Assembly: GCF_030689305.1 (NCBI RefSeq)
Contig: NZ_JAUYVM010000004.1
Span: forward strand, 62,001-126,000
Direction: 5' to 3'
DNA: 64,000 bases
Origin: Vibrio penaeicida
GTDB lineage: Bacteria; Pseudomonadota; Gammaproteobacteria; Enterobacterales; Vibrionaceae
Shown: positions 27,713 through 37,836 of the stretch, piece by piece
Layout: each line of letters begins with the position of its first letter
Numbering within the stretch: position 1 is the first letter of the stretch
Notes under the pieces: generated by a model
The model's database searches: none
What the model was told of the DNA's origin: nothing
The model's input: only the letters and a program-made list of their open reading frames with translations
Position numbers and translations under genes: made by a program

Positions 27713-29503
27713 TTACTCACCAGTTTTTAGCTTCAATACATTAGCCAATTCTGTTAAGAGTTTTTGCGTATCATCACTGAGGCGATTTATTTCATTGGTG
27801 GATTCAGAAGACCTAGAAGCCAACTGCCTTACTTCATCTGCAACGACCGCAAACCCACGCCCATGTTCGCCTGCGCGCGCTGCTTCAATGGCGGCATTTA
27901 AAGCGAGTAGGTTGGTTTGATCTGATATGCCATCGATGACCTTGGCGATTTCTGAGATTTCATTACTTGATGTCCCAACACGATCCATGATTTCTTTCAT
28001 GCCGTTACGCTGTTTAACTTCTGAAGAAATATCTTTGATAAATGCCGTGTAAATGGTTTTACCATCAAGGCTGACTTTGGAAAGAGAAAGCAGCCCCCAC
28101 GCTTCTTTTCCATCCGGTCGGTTAATCGGAACTTCACGGCTTGTACCAACAATTTTATTTTCACCAGTATTGATGTTGCGCTGAATGAAACCATCGTGAT
28201 TCGCCTGAAGCTCCACTGGAACCAGCATTTTAACGTTTTTACCTATAACGTCTTCCGGCTTGTATCCCCATAGTGCTTCTGCAGCTTTGTTAAAGAAACT
28301 AACCGTTCCACGTTCATCAATGGTAATGACTGCATCAAGTGCTTGAGACAGGGTTTGATTGATGGTTTCTTTTGCAGTGCGTTCTTCCGTAATGTCTCGC
28401 ACAAACGCGGTGTAAGCGATTTCACCACCTACTTCGATTTTGGAAAGGGAGAAGCTAACCCATATTTCCATGCCATCTTTTCGTTCCATTAAAAGTTCTC
28501 GGCTAGAGCCGACAATTTTATCTTTACCCGTGCGTCGGTTTGTATTTACGTATTCATCATGACGTGGTTGATGAATCTTTGGTACGAGCATCTTTACGTT
28601 TTTTCCAATAACTTCTGCGCTTTTGTAACCCCACAAAGTTTCTGCTGAAGGGTTGAAAAAGGTCACGATATTGTCTTTGTCGATGGTGACAACCGCATCA
28701 ATGGCTTGATAAAGCACTTGTTCCATCTGTTCTTTGGCGGCTTTTTCTTGAGTAATGTCGCGCGCAAACGCGGTGTATCCAACTTCACCATTTAATTCAA
28801 TTCTTGATAGAGAGAGGTTTGCCCAAATTCGTCGACCATCTTTTGTTTCGATTTCAACGTCTCGGCTGGTACCGACGATCTTATCGATGCGGGTATCTCG
28901 GTTGGCATTCACGAGTGAGTCGTGCTTGTCTCTAAGTTCTCGTGGAACAAGCATTTTTACATTTTTTCCAAGTACCTCTTCTTGTGTATAACCCCACAAG
29001 CGCTCGGCAGCTGGATTTAGGTATGTGATGCAGTTTTGCCCGTCTATAGAAACAACAGCGTTGACCGACTGAGCAAGGACTTGCTCTATACGTTGTTGCG
29101 CGTTAACTTCTTCTGAAATGTCTTTAACAAAAGCAGAGTAGCCAATTCCATCTGGTAACTTGGTTTTAGAGAGCGCTAAGCTCACCCAAACCTTGCTGCC
29201 ATCTTTTCTTATCAGCTCTAGCTTTCTTGATGTACCAACAATGACATTTTGCCCTGTCGTTCGATTTTTATTTACGTAATCGTCATGGTCAGGTTGAAAT
29301 TGTTGTGGTACCAGCATCTTAACATTTTTGCCGATAACTTCTTTTTCTGAGTATCCCCACAGCTTTTCGGCTGCATGATTAAAATAGAAAACCTTATTAT
29401 TTTTATCTATGGAAACAATGGCATCCAGTGCATTGTCGATAATCTGGTTACTTACGTTTCCACTGTTTTGGCTCTTTCCATTTAAAATTGAAAATAGTCC
29501 CAT
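27713..29503 (-). CDS. Soluble chemotaxis-type protein with four tandem PAS domains
   Basis: A 596-residue cytoplasmic signalling protein with no transmembrane helix. Four PAS/PAC units of about 120 residues (roughly 15-130, 137-253, 257-373 and 379-495) share near-identical phrases such as WGY-x5-[11 protein letters not shown]-terminal piece of about 95 residues carries the MCP hairpin tip ([37 protein letters not shown]). That MCP part is very short, with little room for methylation helices. It can probably still contact CheA/CheW, sensing redox or a small ligand through PAS. No chemotaxis genes are nearby. Confidence 0.9.
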   Translation of the reverse strand: MGLFSILNGKSQNSGNVSNQIIDNALDAIVSIDKNNKVFYFNHAAEKLWGYSEKEVIGKNVKMLVPQQFQPDHDDYVNKNRTTGQNVIVGTSRKLELIRKDGSKVWVSLALSKTKLPDGIGYSAFVKDISEEVNAQQRIEQVLAQSVNAVVSIDGQNCITYLNPAAERLWGYTQEEVLGKNVKMLVPRELRDKHDSLVNANRDTRIDKIVGTSRDVEIETKDGRRIWANLSLSRIELNGEVGYTAFARDITQEKAAKEQMEQVLYQAIDAVVTIDKDNIVTFFNPSAETLWGYKSAEVIGKNVKMLVPKIHQPRHDEYVNTNRRTGKDKIVGSSRELLMERKDGMEIWVSFSLSKIEVGGEIAYTAFVRDITEERTAKETINQTLSQALDAVITIDERGTVSFFNKAAEALWGYKPEDVIGKNVKMLVPVELQANHDGFIQRNINTGENKIVGTSREVPINRPDGKEAWGLLSLSKVSLDGKTIYTAFIKDISSEVKQRNGMKEIMDRVGTSSNEISEIAKVIDGISDQTNLLALNAAIEAARAGEHGRGFAVVADEVRQLASRSSESTNEINRLSDDTQKLLTELANVLKLKTGE

Positions 29504-29786
29504 TGCTCGATCCCAATCTTAGTTGTCGACGTTGTGCTGCCAGTATTTATTATTTTATTTGAGTCTAGACGGCTATTCTCAGTTGTTCCAATTTAGAACA
29601 ATTTTTTCATTATAGAGCCCAAAACACTTACCAAACGTTGTGCTTATACCTAGTACAGTTTGACGGCTAAAAGTTAGAGATATGAATAGATGCGATTGTC
29701 TTGTTAATATATCCAAGTAATCTGAGATCTTTTGCGTTGTTTCAACGTAATCGGACATAAACAGCATTTGATAGGTGGAGGAAAGG

Positions 29787-30395
29787 ATGACAAGAATACA
29801 TTTATTTAGGCATGGGCAAACACAATGGAATCTTGAGCAAAAACTGCAAGGGCATGAAGATTCCCCCTTAACAGAATTAGGAATTGAACAAGCTCAATTA
29901 GCGAAACCCAAATTAGACAATGTTCAGGTAGACTCTGTATGGGCTTCTACAAGCGGTCGAGCGGTTCACACTGCGAGCTTACTGACTGGTCTCGATACTA
30001 ATCTAATCAAAACTATGGAAGGTCTACGAGAGATAAATCTTGGCAGTTGGGAAGGGCAAACCACAGAACACGTCAATACAAATGATAATGAAAGATATAC
30101 CGCCTTCTGGAATCGCCCTGATCTTTATGAATCGGATACAGGTGAATCGTTTGAGCAGGTAAAGGTTAGAGGGTTACAAGCCCTTGAGGATATTGCGACA
30201 GAATGTCCCAATCAAACTCTTGTAATTGTCTCCCATGCTGGTTGGATAAAAACGATAGTTACGGCTTTGTTGGATATGGCACCAAAAGATATTTGGCAAG
30301 AACCGTTTGCCCATAACTTGAGTAAATCTATTTTGTGCTTTGAGAGTGGCAAGTGGCGCGTGGAGAAATTCTGCGATATTACTTGGAACAAGTGA
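29787..30395 (+). CDS. Histidine phosphatase family protein (phosphoglycerate mutase-like)
   Basis: About 202 residues, starting MTRIHLFRHGQTQWNLEQKLQGHEDS. The RHG catalytic motif is at residues 8-10 and the second histidine is in VIVSHAGWIK; the acid/base Glu lies in EINLGSWEGQ. The ATG at 29787 follows GGAGGAAAGG; a GTG start four codons earlier lies within that ribosome site. Members include CobC-type alpha-ribazole phosphatases and broad phosphatases. No cobalamin genes are adjacent, so the substrate is open. Confidence 0.88.
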   Translation: MTRIHLFRHGQTQWNLEQKLQGHEDSPLTELGIEQAQLAKPKLDNVQVDSVWASTSGRAVHTASLLTGLDTNLIKTMEGLREINLGSWEGQTTEHVNTNDNERYTAFWNRPDLYESDTGESFEQVKVRGLQALEDIATECPNQTLVIVSHAGWIKTIVTALLDMAPKDIWQEPFAHNLSKSILCFESGKWRVEKFCDITWNK

Positions 30396-30535
30396 CGAAA
30401 TTGCACTGCTTTCAGGCAGATAGCTAAGTGAGCAATATTGTACAATTTTAACCAGCTCATTGCCGTTAACTTATCTAGTTCTAGTAAGCACTATAATCCG
30501 TATCTTAATTTGATAGGGTAGTAACAGGGATCGTT

Positions 30536-31363
30536 ATGCCAGCAAAGCGTTCAAAAAAAGCGAAAGAAATAGCGAATTACAACATCGCTCAGGAATTGGG
30601 TGGCTTGGAGCTGCTCGACGCTTGCTTTGAAAAGCAAAACTTTTCTTGTCATAGCCACGAAGGCTATACGGTTGGTGTTATCGAAACAGGTGCTCAACGA
30701 TTCTACCGCGGCAGTGGGTATCATATTGCACCAAGCGACAGCATTATATTGGTTAACGCCGATGAACTTCATAATGGACATTCAGCGAGTGAAGGCGGTT
30801 GGTCTTATCAAGCCATGTATCCTTTACCGGAACATTTTGAGTTGATCGGTCAACCTCTATGCGGTGCTCCGTTTTTCCCTGATCCAGTGGTTTACGATCC
30901 ACTATTAGCCAATCAGTTTCGGTCACTGTTTTCGGTTTTAAAACGTAGCCGTAATCGGCTAACTCGCGAAACTTGTCTGTATCAAACATTACTCGCCTTG
31001 GTACTTCGTCACGGGAAGACTTGCCCAGACTCAAAATTGCCAGGTGTTGCAAAGAACAATATGCAAATCGCCAAAGAGTTTTTGGATGACTTACCGCAGG
31101 CAAACGTCTCGTTAGAAGAATTAGCCTCTATGGCACATTTAAGCACGTATCATTTCGCTCGCGAGTTTAAAAAGGCTTATGGGATACCGCCACATGCCTA
31201 TCAGTTGCAGGCTAGGCTAAGAGTGGCGAAAAAATGGTTACGTGCTGGGATGAAAGTGGCCGACATTGCAAATGATTTAGGCTTTCACGACCAAAGTCAT
31301 TTTCACCGACATTTTAAATCAGCTTTAGGGGTGACACCCATGCAGTATGCCAAAGCTGCTTAA
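30536..31363 (+). CDS. AraC-family regulator with cupin-like sensor, next to azlCD
   Basis: A 275-residue regulator. The N-terminal AraC-type cupin region (HSHEGYTVGVIETGAQRFYRG, about residues 40-120) is followed by two HTH units near the C-terminus (SLEELASMAHLSTYHFAREFKKAYG and VADIANDLGFHDQSHFHRHFKSALGVTP). It precedes azlCD by about 100 bp on the same strand, so it probably controls that amino-acid exporter (inference). Confidence 0.9.
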   Translation: MPAKRSKKAKEIANYNIAQELGGLELLDACFEKQNFSCHSHEGYTVGVIETGAQRFYRGSGYHIAPSDSIILVNADELHNGHSASEGGWSYQAMYPLPEHFELIGQPLCGAPFFPDPVVYDPLLANQFRSLFSVLKRSRNRLTRETCLYQTLLALVLRHGKTCPDSKLPGVAKNNMQIAKEFLDDLPQANVSLEELASMAHLSTYHFAREFKKAYGIPPHAYQLQARLRVAKKWLRAGMKVADIANDLGFHDQSHFHRHFKSALGVTPMQYAKAA

Positions 31364-31459
31364 CGTCATCGGATCTGAGTTAACATCAACTCTCGTTTTT
31401 AGAAACTGTCGCAACAAAAACCCTCCGCATTTATAGAGATAAGTACATTAGGAATATCA

Positions 31460-32152
31460 ATGATATCAGAATCCCGATCCAAACTGTTTATTCAAGGCTC
31501 CTTAAAGATGATGCCACTGAGCATTGCTGTGGTGCCTTGGGGTATATTGGCTGGCTCATTTGCGATAGACAGTGGTTTAACCGCGTTAGAAGGGCAAGCC
31601 TTTTCTCTTATTTTGTTTGCAGGAGCGGCCCAGTTGGTTGCAATGGGCATGATAAAAGCAGGGGCAACACTAGGTGCTCTTGTGTTAACGGTGTTCTTCA
31701 TTACATCTCGCCACTTTCTATACAGTGTTGCCATGCGAGACAAAATCAGCCCGTTACCTTTCAAATGGCGGTTTGTATTAGGGTTTCTGTTAACGGATGA
31801 ATTGTTTGCGTTTTGTGGAAACCAGACGCCAAATCAATTTAAACCGTGGTATGCATTTGGGGCAGGATTTAGTTTTTATCTTATTTGGAATCTAGCAACA
31901 CTGGTGGGCATTATCGCAGGCGCGACGATTCCAAATTTAAGTGAGCTCGGGTTGGAGTTTGCCGTCGCAGCGACGTTTATTGGGATTGTTGTCCCTACTA
32001 TAAAAAACACTGCGGTTTTGGTTTCGGTTATTGTGGCTCTAGTGTTCTCCGTGTTATTTGCTTGGCAACAAGTCGAAGGAGGCTTGGTGATTGCGAGTAT
32101 TTTGGCCATGCTAAGTGGTTATTTTTGTGAAAGGTTTAAAGGCAAGGCATGA
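31460..32152 (+). CDS. azlC: AzlC family branched-chain amino acid exporter, large subunit
   Basis: A 230-residue membrane protein with several helices. PLSIAVVPWGILAGSFAIDSGLT, FAGAAQLVAMGMIKAGA and SRHFLYSVAMRD are standard AzlC motifs. With AzlD it forms a two-part exporter for branched-chain amino acids (as BrnFE/YgaZH). The stop overlaps the azlD start by 4 bp. Confidence 0.93.
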   Translation: MISESRSKLFIQGSLKMMPLSIAVVPWGILAGSFAIDSGLTALEGQAFSLILFAGAAQLVAMGMIKAGATLGALVLTVFFITSRHFLYSVAMRDKISPLPFKWRFVLGFLLTDELFAFCGNQTPNQFKPWYAFGAGFSFYLIWNLATLVGIIAGATIPNLSELGLEFAVAATFIGIVVPTIKNTAVLVSVIVALVFSVLFAWQQVEGGLVIASILAMLSGYFCERFKGKA

Positions 32153-32463
32153 TCTATCTTTATATATTTGCAATGGCATCCGTGGTTTTCTTTAGTCGCT
32201 ACCTCTTTTTAGAACCCAAGTTGCCACTTAGATTAAACCACCAATTTCATCGCTTACTCAGCTACGCAAGCCCAGCTGTGCTTACCGCTATTCTTTCGCC
32301 GATAGTATTTGCACCAGAAGGCGAGCTCCAAGTATCTCTTTCTAGCCCTTATATTTGGGCAGCCTTGTTATCTTGTTTTATCGCATGGAAAACAAAAAAT
32401 GTGCTTACCACAACGTTAGTCGGTGTTTGTGTTTTTCTAATTCTGAAGCATTTCCTATTTTAA
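32149..32463 (+). CDS. azlD: AzlD family small exporter subunit
   Basis: A 104-residue membrane protein with about four helices, starting MIYLYIFAMASVVFFSRYLF and containing LLSYASPAVLTAILSPIVF, typical of AzlD. It is coupled to azlC by an ATGA overlap. Its 3' end overlaps the end of the convergent LysR gene by 9 bp. Confidence 0.9.
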   Translation: MIYLYIFAMASVVFFSRYLFLEPKLPLRLNHQFHRLLSYASPAVLTAILSPIVFAPEGELQVSLSSPYIWAALLSCFIAWKTKNVLTTTLVGVCVFLILKHFLF

Positions 32464-33348
32464 GAACTCTTGCTCTAACCATTTCCGCAGAGATTTCACG
32501 CTTTCAGATCTTAGACTTGAAGGGTGGCATGCATAGAAAAACGTATTTGTTGGATGCGTTACGCTATTGCCGATTTGAGCGAGCAATCCATGTTGAAGGT
32601 CGTCTGCCACAAAGAGTTTATGCGTAACCAGAACTCCGAGTTTTCTCCGGCATGCATGAATGGCCTGAACGGAAGTGCTAAATGTGAGGTTGTTTTCTTT
32701 TTTTGGCTGCGAAATATTTTGGTTACTTGCCCAAAATTTCCAGTCGTCTTTTCTTCTATCGTTAGACACGAATATGGCAGGAATATGGTTAAGTAAATCG
32801 GTTACGTCTTGTGGGGATTGAGTGGAATAAGCCAGTGCGATGTCTGGGTGCGCAATCATAACGAGTTCATCATCGAGTAACTTATGACAAAAGTAGTCTT
32901 GCCAGTGCTTTTCTTGACCTTGAATAATGGCAAGGTCGACCCCTTCTTTTTGCAAATCAAACGTACTATTGAGGTTCGATATCCTCGCATCAAGCAGCGC
33001 ATTGGCTTCTTGAAAAGATTCAACTCGTGGTATCCACCAATGTAATGCGAGAGACGCTACCATGTTTATGGTTAGCCGACCATCATCAGGGGATGTTTTT
33101 AGTTTTTCAGTAGCATCAGCAATTTCTTCAAAGGCGGGTGAGACCTGTTGATAGTATTTTTGACCTTGCTCACTTAACGTTACCGCTCTTCCAACTCGAA
33201 TAAATAGAGCTACATCCAAATAGTTTTCCAAGGATTTTATCGCTTGGCTCACCGCTGAATGGCTGACATTAAGGTAGTCGGCTGCCTGAGTCATGCTCTC
33301 GTAGCGAGCAACGGCAATAAACGTATAAATTGATTTAAATGGTGGCAT
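32455..33348 (-). CDS. LysR-family regulator (GcvA-like), divergent from a DMT transporter gene
   Basis: About 297 residues starting MPPFKSIYTFIAVARYESMT at 33348. The N-terminal winged HTH (MTQAADYLNVSHSAVSQAIKSLENYL) and a periplasmic-binding-like co-inducer domain (from about residue 90) are clear. It is divergent from an EamA-type transporter gene across 126 bp and likely controls it. A T-N11-A box could not be assigned safely. Confidence 0.9.
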   Translation of the reverse strand: MPPFKSIYTFIAVARYESMTQAADYLNVSHSAVSQAIKSLENYLDVALFIRVGRAVTLSEQGQKYYQQVSPAFEEIADATEKLKTSPDDGRLTINMVASLALHWWIPRVESFQEANALLDARISNLNSTFDLQKEGVDLAIIQGQEKHWQDYFCHKLLDDELVMIAHPDIALAYSTQSPQDVTDLLNHIPAIFVSNDRRKDDWKFWASNQNISQPKKENNLTFSTSVQAIHACRRKLGVLVTHKLFVADDLQHGLLAQIGNSVTHPTNTFFYACHPSSLRSESVKSLRKWLEQEFLK

Positions 33349-33474
33349 GGTAAAACCTAGCCTCATCGTTCTTTTGATTGGGTATATGTAAGTTTAACTT
33401 ACAAGTGACGTAAGATTAAATCGTTATTCCTATCTCTTGTTGAGTTTTAAAATGCACTCAAACAGGAGATATTT

Positions 33475-34512
33475 ATGAAGTTATCTAAACCTATTGTTTT
33501 TATGCTCGCGTCTACTTTTAGCCTTTCTTTGAATGGTGTGTTTTCAAAATTTCTTACAGAAAGCTTTAGTGTCCAGTTACTCAGTACGCTCAGGTTTCTC
33601 TTTCCCGCTATTATATTGTTCTTGATGATGTTCTTGAGTCGGTTTGTGTTACCACATCGAAAAATGTGGACATCTTTGCTTATTCGATCCTTTTGTATTG
33701 CAGCATGTCAGCTGTGTTTCCTTATGTCGATGCAATCATTGACTCTGGTGGAATCCGTGGTGCTTTTCAGCACTGGTCCACTTTTCATTCCAGTTTTAGA
33801 GCGCCTCATTTTTAAAGTGAAATTTTCGGCTATTAACATCGTACGTTTGGTGGTTATGTTAGCGGGTGTTATTGCTCTGGCTGGCGATCTTTCTAACTTC
33901 AGTTTCAAATGGGAACTGTTGCTAGGGCTTGGGGCAGGGGTACTAGGTGCGGGATCTCAGTTGGCTTTGTTTCGCGCAACCAAGGGAACGATGACAGCGA
34001 TTTCTCTCAATGCTTGGTCTTTCCTCCTTGCCTTTCTCATGTTGCTACCTCTAACGTTTGTTGTTGAGCCGAGTGACGCGGACAAGTTGATTTTGTCGAT
34101 GCCAGAAGAACATGAATTTATCTGGATGATGTTAGGCGTGCTGGCACTACTGATTGTTAACACGCAGGTTTTTCGAGCCAAAGCCTACCAACTGGTTGAT
34201 ACAGGCTCACAGTTAGCGCCACTTATATACACCAATTTGATTTTCACTTGTATCTGGCAGGTGACTTTGTTCGACGAAATGTTGGATGAACACAAAATTG
34301 TAGGGGTGCTCTTGATTGTCTTGGCTAGCGCTTTAAATACGCTAAAGGAGCTGGTGTTAAAGTTGAATAGCTCGTTTAAGTTGATCTGTTCATTAAAGCT
34401 AATTTGTGTATTGAAAACGACGTTATTGACTCATTGGGTTTCGTTGCTAAAAAGTGTACGCGCCACTTACCATATGTATTTGAAAGCGGCGCATAGAATG
34501 GACCTACAGTAA
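33475..34512 (+). CDS. DMT-superfamily transporter (EamA) with an unusual C-terminal tail
   Basis: A 345-residue membrane protein with about ten helices and two EamA repeats (roughly 5-140 and 150-290). An AGGAGAT ribosome site precedes the ATG. After the last helix (IVGVLLIVLASALNTLKEL) a tail of about 50 residues follows, NSSFKLICSLKLICVLKTT and onward, which is atypical for the family and may result from loss of an earlier stop. It is probably an efflux or metabolite exporter under the adjacent LysR regulator. Confidence 0.87.
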   Translation: MKLSKPIVFMLASTFSLSLNGVFSKFLTESFSVQLLSTLRFLFPAIILFLMMFLSRFVLPHRKMWTSLLIRSFCIAACQLCFLMSMQSLTLVESVVLFSTGPLFIPVLERLIFKVKFSAINIVRLVVMLAGVIALAGDLSNFSFKWELLLGLGAGVLGAGSQLALFRATKGTMTAISLNAWSFLLAFLMLLPLTFVVEPSDADKLILSMPEEHEFIWMMLGVLALLIVNTQVFRAKAYQLVDTGSQLAPLIYTNLIFTCIWQVTLFDEMLDEHKIVGVLLIVLASALNTLKELVLKLNSSFKLICSLKLICVLKTTLLTHWVSLLKSVRATYHMYLKAAHRMDLQ

Positions 34513-34515
34513 AGA

Positions 34516-34534
34516 GAGGGCTTAGGTCGCCCTC
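34516..34534. terminator. Weak bidirectional hairpin between convergent genes
   Basis: GAGGGC-N7-GCCCTC hairpin, followed by ATAAAAG on the plus strand, in the 30-bp gap between the DMT transporter and the HD-GYP gene. The U-tract is poor, so termination is uncertain. Confidence 0.45.
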
Positions 34535-34542
34535 ATAAAAGC

Positions 34543-37497
34543 TTAAGATTTAATTTTGGTTGAGTTGTTTGCTGGATTTGAATTAGCTAACGCACTCGGA
34601 TCTGAGCCTTCAGATTTATAAGCCAATTTAGAAAGGTGTATCAGAACCTCCGTCATATGCGCGTTGATATCAACCTCAACAATTTGTTCTTCTTGCAAGT
34701 AAGCTTTAGCGTATTTCATATAAACCCCTTGCTGTAAAAACAACAAATATAACTCAGTGTCGATATGACCAGATGTGGCAAGCTTCGTCATAATAGAGAG
34801 TGATTCTTTTAAGCTTTTTGCCTTTTTGTATGGTCGGTCACTCGCTGTCAGCGCTTCAAAAATATCAGCTATTGCCATTGCTCGCGCTGGCACTGAGAGC
34901 TCTCCTGCATTTAGGCCACGAGGGTAGCCAGTTCCATCCATTCTTTCATGGTGCCCACCTGCAATTTCAGGAACGTTCTGCAGATATTCTGGATAAGGCA
35001 ATCGATCGAGCATGTCGATAGTTTGGATAATGTGGTCATTTATGATGAATCTTTCTTCGTCTGTTAACGTTCCCGCTCGGATAGACAAGTTGTAAAGTTC
35101 ACCGCGGTTATAATGATATTCACCTGGTGTGAGCGTGAAGTTTTCCTTCCACATCTTTTTCGGGTTGAATCCTTGTGCCCAAGGAATGCAATGGACTTGT
35201 TTATCTGACAATATCGATTCCATTATGGGCAACGCTGACGCTGGGTCGCAACGCTTTTTTTCCAACCAAGAAATACCAAGCCTATCACTGATGGTTCTCT
35301 TCCACTGACGTTTGCTTATCTCTTTAATGCGGGCGAGTTTTTCATCATTCATGTACTCGCTTCCAACATTGCATTCAGCTATGAATTCAAAATCCTGATC
35401 CAGCGCTTGTAGTTCTTCATCCAGCTCTTTCTTAAGCTGTGCTTTGTCTAGCCCTGCGCTAATGCCTTTCCAATATTGTGTGTGAGCGGTTTGTTTAAGC
35501 AATTCGAATCGCATACGAACTTCATGAATTCGGTCGTAAATGGTTTCGAGTTTGGTTGCCTTATCAACCACATACTCTGGTGTGATTATCTTACCGCAGT
35601 CGTGTAGCCAAGCACCTAGGTGTAATTCTTCCCACTCTTTTTCAGACATTGAGAAGTCGGCAAAACGTCCTTTATCGTCAACAACAGCTTGTGTGAGCAT
35701 TTCAGCAAGCGCCGGAACACGTTGACAGTGCTTACCAGTGTAAGGCGATTTGGTATCGATCGCGGATGCTAAAAGTTCGATGAAAGCATTTAACATGTCT
35801 TTTTGTTGTTGAATTTGATCGATGTTTTCTTTTGCAATCGCAGCAAAGGAGAGCAACTCTCGTAAGAAATCGTGCTTTTCCTTTTGCGCTTCTGTTACTG
35901 GTCGTTCGTAGCCAAGTGTCAGAATACCTACCAAACTTTTGTCGCGATTAAGTAACGGAAACAGGTAAAGATCCGAGTTATAGAAATACACCATATAAGG
36001 CTTCATTACAGGGTCATCTTTGGACAAATGAACTATTTTACCTTCTCTAAGTTTCTTGCAAACGTCTGGTGCATTATCCAATAAAAGATTGATATTAATC
36101 TTTAAGGGGATAATGGCTTGGTTAACGCTTTCATCAAATTTTTTCGTCGATTTGTTCCATACGGAAAGGACGATAGTTTCCGCTTTAGTAACAATGTAAC
36201 TTTGATAGGTGATGTTTTTCGCGAGCAATGAGAAGTCTCGGTTACTGGCTGTTTCATGGAGCAATTTGAGCAAATCATGGAGTGTATGCTCCATAAGTTC
36301 GACAGATTGGGTGAGGTCATTCACTTCTTTAATTAAGCTTTTTGGGTAGCGTGTCTTAGTGAATTCAAACCGACGTATATTGTCTGTCTGCTTATACAAA
36401 TTGTGCAATGGGCTAGCGATACGCTTTGCTATGTACCAAACGATGATAAAACACCCTAGCAACATCAGTACAGCCACTGAGACTTGCTTATCTCGCATTG
36501 AATACAGGTTGGCGAGCAGCGCGTCTTGTGGAGTTGCTTCAGCAAGCCATAAGTTAACGTTATCGGTTAGCTCTACAGGCGTTAAAGTGACAGACCAATC
36601 GATACCTTCATGTGTCATCGTATGGTATTGATAGCCCAGCGTGGTACGAAGGTTTAGATCAGAAAAAACCGTGTTCTCGAGTTGAACGCTTAAATGTGAA
36701 TTATTTGTCGCACTCGGTGGGGTTTTCATATGATGCGATGCCAAGGGTCTCAACGCACTGTCAAAAAGCAGCAATTGGCTTTTTGAATCATAAGCAAGTT
36801 CACTGATGCTGTTATTAAGACCACCTAATGAAAAATCGGCAGCAACAACAAATTCTAAGTTTGCTGTTTTTCGAACAAAAGTGACGCCGATATCTTTTAA
36901 CCAGTAGAAATAGTAGGGTTCCGTTAAGTGGATTTGCCCGTCATCGGAAGCGTGGCTATACCAAGGGCGATTACGCGGGTCGTACTGGTTATCGTAACGG
37001 ATAGACGCGGACACCACTTGGCTATCACCATCCAAGAACATGGATTCATTTCTACCTTCAACGTTTGTAGTGCGAAACAATATTTCGCTGCCGGAAGGCG
37101 CGTTGAATTGCTTCGCGGTTTTAGGATTATATAAAGGTCGGTATAACGTAAAATCACCGTTTTCAGAGCCATAGTAAAGCGCGACTAAACTCATATTTCT
37201 TTGGAAGATCATTTCCAGCGAATCTAGCCATCCCCCTTTTTCAACGGAGTCGCGTTGGTGGCGAATGAAACTACTCATCGCCATAAAATCTAACGTCGTT
37301 AAAACGGGCGCAACTTGTTCCCTAAATAACGTTTCCAGTTTTACACTGTTTTCATTACTCAATTCTTTAGCAGAGCCTTGCAACAATTCTTGGGAGTGGT
37401 AATAGCTTATTGCGATTAAAACACTTCCAATAATGGTAGCGAGTGCCATAAAGAGACTAGTAATATGAATGCTAAGAGGATAGCGGTGCTTGATCAT
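34543..37497 (-). CDS. Large membrane sensor with HD-GYP cyclic-dinucleotide phosphodiesterase domain
   Basis: A 984-residue protein. A helix near 14-32, a periplasmic dCache-like sensor (about 35-320), a second helix near 338-358, HAMP-like (360-415), a GAF-like domain (about 425-570), then HD-GYP. The HD motif (LHDCGK) is near residue 631 and HHERMDGTGYPRGL near 857, about 226 residues apart; in typical HD-GYP proteins the distance is about 60, so some 160 residues are inserted between them. Metal and GYP residues look intact. It likely hydrolyses c-di-GMP, but some Vibrio HD-GYP proteins hydrolyse 3'3'-cGAMP instead. Confidence 0.9.
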   Translation of the reverse strand: MIKHRYPLSIHITSLFMALATIIGSVLIAISYYHSQELLQGSAKELSNENSVKLETLFREQVAPVLTTLDFMAMSSFIRHQRDSVEKGGWLDSLEMIFQRNMSLVALYYGSENGDFTLYRPLYNPKTAKQFNAPSGSEILFRTTNVEGRNESMFLDGDSQVVSASIRYDNQYDPRNRPWYSHASDDGQIHLTEPYYFYWLKDIGVTFVRKTANLEFVVAADFSLGGLNNSISELAYDSKSQLLLFDSALRPLASHHMKTPPSATNNSHLSVQLENTVFSDLNLRTTLGYQYHTMTHEGIDWSVTLTPVELTDNVNLWLAEATPQDALLANLYSMRDKQVSVAVLMLLGCFIIVWYIAKRIASPLHNLYKQTDNIRRFEFTKTRYPKSLIKEVNDLTQSVELMEHTLHDLLKLLHETASNRDFSLLAKNITYQSYIVTKAETIVLSVWNKSTKKFDESVNQAIIPLKININLLLDNAPDVCKKLREGKIVHLSKDDPVMKPYMVYFYNSDLYLFPLLNRDKSLVGILTLGYERPVTEAQKEKHDFLRELLSFAAIAKENIDQIQQQKDMLNAFIELLASAIDTKSPYTGKHCQRVPALAEMLTQAVVDDKGRFADFSMSEKEWEELHLGAWLHDCGKIITPEYVVDKATKLETIYDRIHEVRMRFELLKQTAHTQYWKGISAGLDKAQLKKELDEELQALDQDFEFIAECNVGSEYMNDEKLARIKEISKRQWKRTISDRLGISWLEKKRCDPASALPIMESILSDKQVHCIPWAQGFNPKKMWKENFTLTPGEYHYNRGELYNLSIRAGTLTDEERFIINDHIIQTIDMLDRLPYPEYLQNVPEIAGGHHERMDGTGYPRGLNAGELSVPARAMAIADIFEALTASDRPYKKAKSLKESLSIMTKLATSGHIDTELYLLFLQQGVYMKYAKAYLQEEQIVEVDINAHMTEVLIHLSKLAYKSEGSDPSALANSNPANNSTKIKS

Positions 37498-37836
37498 ACT
37501 TTTTCACCATGCAGCAAACTGACAAAATGCGATGTAAAACTGAGCCAATAGTGCAAGGGCTCAGGTGAGTATATAGTTGAGCTGTATCGTCTCTATTATT
37601 TTTTAAGGTGTTGTAACTGATACCAAATAAGTATCGTAGAGGTTGTTTTATATGCAAGCTTAAGAAATAGTTGTTTATGCATATATGTTGGAATGTTTGA
37701 GCTAGATCTCTTCGTGCTTTCGGAAACGATGTCACACAATGACGCATTTTGTTAGGCATCTGGATTCAACTTAAAGAACTGGTATGATTTTCCCCACATC
37801 ATTAACGAGTTACCTATATTAGCGAGTTACCCATAA
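37498..37836. other. Divergent regulatory gap between the HD-GYP and ycdX-like genes
   Basis: About 340 bp with no convincing gene. A minus-strand frame extends through most of it but has unlike-protein composition and no ribosome site. It should hold the promoters of both flanking genes. Confidence 0.5.

Noticed and set aside
37472..37759. Minus-strand ORF of 95 codons in the divergent gap
   Set aside because: Cys/His/Ser-rich composition, no ribosome site, and it overlaps the start of the HD-GYP gene in another frame.
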